Source: an uncultured Lachnospiraceae bacterium (GTDB lineage: Bacteria; Bacillota; Clostridia; Lachnospirales; Lachnospiraceae). From it: 64,000 nucleotides of DNA. The DNA lies in assembly GCA_910578645.1 (NCBI GenBank), contig CAJTQI010000001.1:62001-126000 (forward strand). Reading direction: 5' to 3'. Positions within the stretch are counted from its first letter, which is position 1; the number at the start of each line of letters is the position of its first letter. The notes under the pieces are model-generated. The model worked only from the letters and a program-made list of their open reading frames with translations. It searched no databases and was not told where the DNA came from. Both the position numbers and the translations under genes were made by a program. This document shows, in pieces, positions 61,147 to 64,000 of this stretch.

Positions 61147-61237
61147 ACATGTAAGTGGCATATCGCCAGACGGCGGTGGCGGTACTTAGGAGTGTAGTCT
61201 TGTGAATTGGCTGTAATCTGCCAGAATGGAGGGGAAT

Positions 61238-61390
61238 ATGGAAGAGAAAACTTATAGGACGATGGGTGGCTCGGGAGCGCTCAATATTGCCGTCGGCGTA
61301 GTGACGTTGGTGGTTGGTGTAGCCAGTGGCGTGCTTTTACTTATCAGCGGCGCGAAACTCTTGGCGGGAAGAAATAAGATTTTGTTCTAA
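61238..61390 (+). CDS. Small single-pass membrane protein
   Basis: A 50-residue open frame beginning MEEKTYRTMGGSG with GGAGGGG at the proper distance. One long hydrophobic helix (about 14-40: LNIAVGVVTLVVGVASGVLL) is followed by a basic tail (KLLAGRNKILF). The strong ribosome site and clean membrane-protein pattern support it as a real gene. Function unknown; it sits between pyrE and another small membrane protein. Confidence 0.7.
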   Translation: MEEKTYRTMGGSGALNIAVGVVTLVVGVASGVLLLISGAKLLAGRNKILF

Positions 61391-61563
61391 AGATAAGAGA
61401 GACAGATGGGTGTTTTCGGAGCAGACGAAGATACCCATTTTGAACTTGTGTACTCCCGGGGTTTTGGCTGCAAGATAAGTGCAGGGAAATTCCGGGAGTC
61501 AATGTTTTTGCGGTCGGAATATTTGTGTCCGACTTGCAGGCTAGGCAGAAATGGAGTATTCCT

Positions 61564-61881
61564 ATGAAAAAGAACAGCTATATGTTTACGAACAAACAGC
61601 ACACGCGCAAGGGAATCATGTCCACCATTCTCGGGGTGATTTCGCTTGTCACGTTGGGCTATGCGATTGTCATGAGTTACTTAAAGTCGGGAAATATTCC
61701 CAGACAGTACGGTGCGGCGGCGATGTTGGTTATGTTTTTTGCTTTTGCAGGGGTGGGGCTTGGGGTAGTTTCCAAGACAGAGCGGGATAAGTTCTATCTG
61801 TTTACTTATCTTGGCATTGCACTCAATATTCTGGCGCTTGCGGTAATCAGCGTGATTTTGTATGCAGGGGCCTATGCGTAG
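61564..61881 (+). CDS. Small membrane protein, DUF6142-like
   Basis: A 105-residue protein with three transmembrane helices (about 17-38, 50-68 and 79-102) and a basic N-terminus (MKKNSYMFTNKQHTRKG). It matches my recollection of DUF6142 proteins found beside pyrE and M29 peptidase genes in Lachnospiraceae. TGGAG lies before the ATG at 61564; an earlier in-frame ATG at 61525 gives an unlikely hydrophilic extension. Function unknown. Confidence 0.78.
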   Translation: MKKNSYMFTNKQHTRKGIMSTILGVISLVTLGYAIVMSYLKSGNIPRQYGAAAMLVMFFAFAGVGLGVVSKTERDKFYLFTYLGIALNILALAVISVILYAGAYA

Positions 61882-61923
61882 ACAAATTTTCCGAGTGTGC
61901 AGGAAATAAGAAAGGAAAAGGAT

Positions 61924-64000
61924 ATGGAAGATATTTATATTTCAGAGACAGACAAAGATGATTTGGAGAAAGAACGGTATGGGCTGGCCATAGAACGTAT
62001 TAGGACGATACCGGATGAGTCAATCTGCGGGGAAAAGTTCCGGTCGTATTTTCATAAGATGGCACAGTTTGTCCTGCTTGTGGAGCGGGCATGGAATATT
62101 GTGGAAAGCGGCAGGCTCAGGCAGATGTCATTGGAAGAGCTGCAGGCGTTTAACAGGGAACTATATGAGGATATTCTTCCGGAACATTATGGGGAGAGCT
62201 ACGGGAATCCGGACTACGCAGCGGATTGTCTGGGTGAGTCAATGGGAAATATGCTGTCTTTCCTCTATGCGGAGCTGCGGGGAATGATACCTGCGGCTTT
62301 TGAACAGAACCGGTTTGGCATGGTAATACGCATGGAACTCTTGCTGGAAATTTACCAGGCATTTGTCGACACGCAGCAGGAAGCCGCCTTGCAGGAAGAA
62401 GAGAAAGGTGGCGCAGTACAGGAAGAAGATATCCTGGGACAGTCTATCGTACAGCCGGAGACGGTTCGGCAGATATTATACTGGTATGTAAGCGATTATT
62501 ATGAGCCGGAGTCTCTTGAGCGGACGGCGCAGTTATTGTGCCCGGACAAAGACTTCGCTTATCGTATCGTGATGGAGAGTGATTTGAGTGACCTGCGGTA
62601 TCTCTATTATTACGGCGAGTATGTGACGGACAATGAACTGCGGACTGCGAAACATCTAAACGGGATGCCGGAGGAGAAAATCAGACTGATGGCGGATACT
62701 TATACGGAAGGTTACCGCATCGGTTTTGAGACAGGCAACAAAGACATCTCGCTCAAAAAGACGGTGAATATTCGTTATGGGCTTGGGTTTGAGCGGATGA
62801 TACGACAGGCGGTTGTCAATTTTGACCGAATTGGTCTGCATTCTTCCATATACCGTGCCGGGAGCAATATTTTCCAGGGAAGAAGCGTCAACAAAAATGG
62901 ATTCTCCGGTGCCAACCCAAATAAACAGTTTGATTATGACCATAAAGAGGACCAGGCGTTGGTACTCGACAAGCTGCTCGTGGAGCGGAAACTGGAATGC
63001 CAGAAGAATGCCTATGAGTGTTATAAGAAAGAGGCGGCGGTGTTCGGCGGCCCCGCGGTGCTTGAGATATTCGGAGAGAAGCCCTTCGCGCCCCAATCAA
63101 AGAAGCATGCATGTAAGCTGACCCAAAAGCAGCAGAAACTTTCCGTGGAGTATGCTTCCAAGGCGGGAGCTTTGCAGAATACGTATATTCCGGGGGAGGA
63201 GAGAAGTTTTACCATTATTGCCTTCCCGGTGCCGGATATCGGAGAGCGGTACGAAGAAATATTCGACGAGATTGTGAAGATTAACACATTGGATTATCAA
63301 TTGTACCAGGGAATCCAGCAGAAGATAATCGATGTTCTGGACAGCGGATTGACCATAAAAGTCAAAGGGTGCGGGGCCAATAGGACGGACCTGTCCATCC
63401 GTCTGCACGAGCTGAGAGAGCCTGATAAGGAGACAAATTTTGAGAACTGTGTGGCGGATGTAAACATCCCGGTGGGAGAAGTGTTTACTTCCCCGGTACT
63501 TTCAGGTACGGAGGGAATTTTGCATGTGACGAGGGTTTTCTTAAACGAACTGGAATACAAAGATATCTGGCTGAAATTTCAGGACGGTATGGTGGTGGAT
63601 TACGGGTGTGCCAATTTCCCCACGGAAGAGGAAAACCGCAAATATATCAAAGACAATGTGTTGTTTCATCACGAGACGCTTCCGCTTGGGGAATTTGCCA
63701 TCGGCACCAATACCACGGCCTATGTGGCGGCCCGTAAGTTTGGTATTGAGGATAAGATGCCGATTCTGATTGCGGAGAAGACAGGGCCGCATTTTGCGGT
63801 GGGTGATACGTGTTACTCCCATGCCGAGAATGTGCGTGTCTATAACCCTGACGGCAAGGAGATTATTGCGAAGGACAATGAAGTGTCGTCTCTACGTGAC
63901 AGGGATGTCAGCAAGGCATATTTCCAGTGCCATACGGATATTACCATCCCTTATGACGAGCTTGGGGAACTGTCGGTAGTTGCGAAGACAGGCAGGACAG
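61924..64000 (+). CDS. M29-type aminopeptidase, cut off by the window edge
   Basis: At least 692 residues, open to the right edge. From about residue 190 it follows the thermophilic aminopeptidase (M29, AmpS-like) pattern: TYIPGEERSFTIIAFPVPDIG, TIKVKGCGANRTDLSIRLHE, NCVADVNIPVGEVFTSPVLS (with the metal-binding Glu), then VLFHHETLPLGEFAIGTNT with its His/Glu ligands. The first 190 residues are an added acidic helical region not usual in short M29 enzymes. The ATG at 61924 has AAAGGAAAAGG upstream. It should remove N-terminal amino acids from peptides in the cytoplasm. The C-terminus is outside the window. Confidence 0.85.
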   Translation, partial: MEDIYISETDKDDLEKERYGLAIERIRTIPDESICGEKFRSYFHKMAQFVLLVERAWNIVESGRLRQMSLEELQAFNRELYEDILPEHYGESYGNPDYAADCLGESMGNMLSFLYAELRGMIPAAFEQNRFGMVIRMELLLEIYQAFVDTQQEAALQEEEKGGAVQEEDILGQSIVQPETVRQILYWYVSDYYEPESLERTAQLLCPDKDFAYRIVMESDLSDLRYLYYYGEYVTDNELRTAKHLNGMPEEKIRLMADTYTEGYRIGFETGNKDISLKKTVNIRYGLGFERMIRQAVVNFDRIGLHSSIYRAGSNIFQGRSVNKNGFSGANPNKQFDYDHKEDQALVLDKLLVERKLECQKNAYECYKKEAAVFGGPAVLEIFGEKPFAPQSKKHACKLTQKQQKLSVEYASKAGALQNTYIPGEERSFTIIAFPVPDIGERYEEIFDEIVKINTLDYQLYQGIQQKIIDVLDSGLTIKVKGCGANRTDLSIRLHELREPDKETNFENCVADVNIPVGEVFTSPVLSGTEGILHVTRVFLNELEYKDIWLKFQDGMVVDYGCANFPTEEENRKYIKDNVLFHHETLPLGEFAIGTNTTAYVAARKFGIEDKMPILIAEKTGPHFAVGDTCYSHAENVRVYNPDGKEIIAKDNEVSSLRDRDVSKAYFQCHTDITIPYDELGELSVVAKTGRT

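Noticed and set aside
1..64000. tRNA, rRNA, CRISPR arrays, insertion sequences with transposase, prophage genes
   Set aside because: None was recognised on either strand. The type I RM block and decayed genes suggest an accessory region, but no integrase or attachment site was found.

Overview
The window reads as a chromosomal segment from a gut-type Firmicute of class Clostridia, most likely family Lachnospiraceae. The basis is moderate GC, strong AGGAGG-type ribosome binding sites, YesM/YesN-type and LytTR two-component systems, sugar ABC importers of the RbsABC type, DUF3021 and DUF6142 small membrane proteins, and decayed AlbA_2 and Rpn-type genes of the kinds usual in that family. No rRNA, tRNA or CRISPR array was recognised.

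Region 1 (0.3-14 kb) is the most coherent metabolic locus. A UbiD-type decarboxylase matching the LpdC gallate decarboxylase group, a UbiX flavin prenyltransferase (LpdB-like), a LysR regulator, a subtype-B tannase and an LpdD-like protein together make up a gallotannin/gallate pathway. The LpdD-like gene overlaps a YesN-type response regulator. That is followed by its YesM-type kinase, a two-domain ABC ATPase homologue that has lost its Walker A residues, and a complete sugar importer (binding lipoprotein, RbsA-like ATPase, RbsC-like permease). Tannase would release gallate and sugar; the decarboxylase would remove CO2 from gallate; the importer and two-component system would handle an unknown sugar.

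Region 2 (14-25 kb) holds an ABC exporter of the FtsX type with a translationally coupled OmpR/short-sensor kinase pair (an antimicrobial-peptide-response-like module), a methyl-accepting chemotaxis protein, a PAS-GAF-GGDEF diguanylate cyclase, two base-excision repair genes (tag, nth) and an AraC regulator.

Region 3 (25-41 kb) is accessory and decayed. It has a subtilisin-like protease and several broken genes (AlbA_2 protein with a lost start codon, an MGMT-like protein, an Rpn-family protein with an internal deletion, a DnaQ-like exonuclease with a frameshift, a family 4 uracil-DNA glycosylase with an amber stop). It also has two long direct repeats carrying scraps that resemble the protease tail, and an intact type I restriction-modification system (hsdR-hsdM-hsdS).

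Region 4 (41-57 kb) is rich in carbohydrate use and signalling: GH3 beta-glucosidase, a hybrid sensor kinase with two solute-binding domains, a GHKL kinase flanked by two paralogous LytTR response regulators, an HPr-like protein lacking the phosphorylated histidine, an amylosucrase-like GH13 enzyme with a LacI regulator, a bacteriohemerythrin and a stand-alone Hpt protein.

Region 5 (57-64 kb) is more housekeeping: a YdcF-like protein, a TPR lipoprotein, a Nudix protein coupled to pyrF, pyrE, two small membrane proteins and an M29-type aminopeptidase that runs off the right edge. All calls rest on reading the translated sequence and recalled family motifs; no database search was run.
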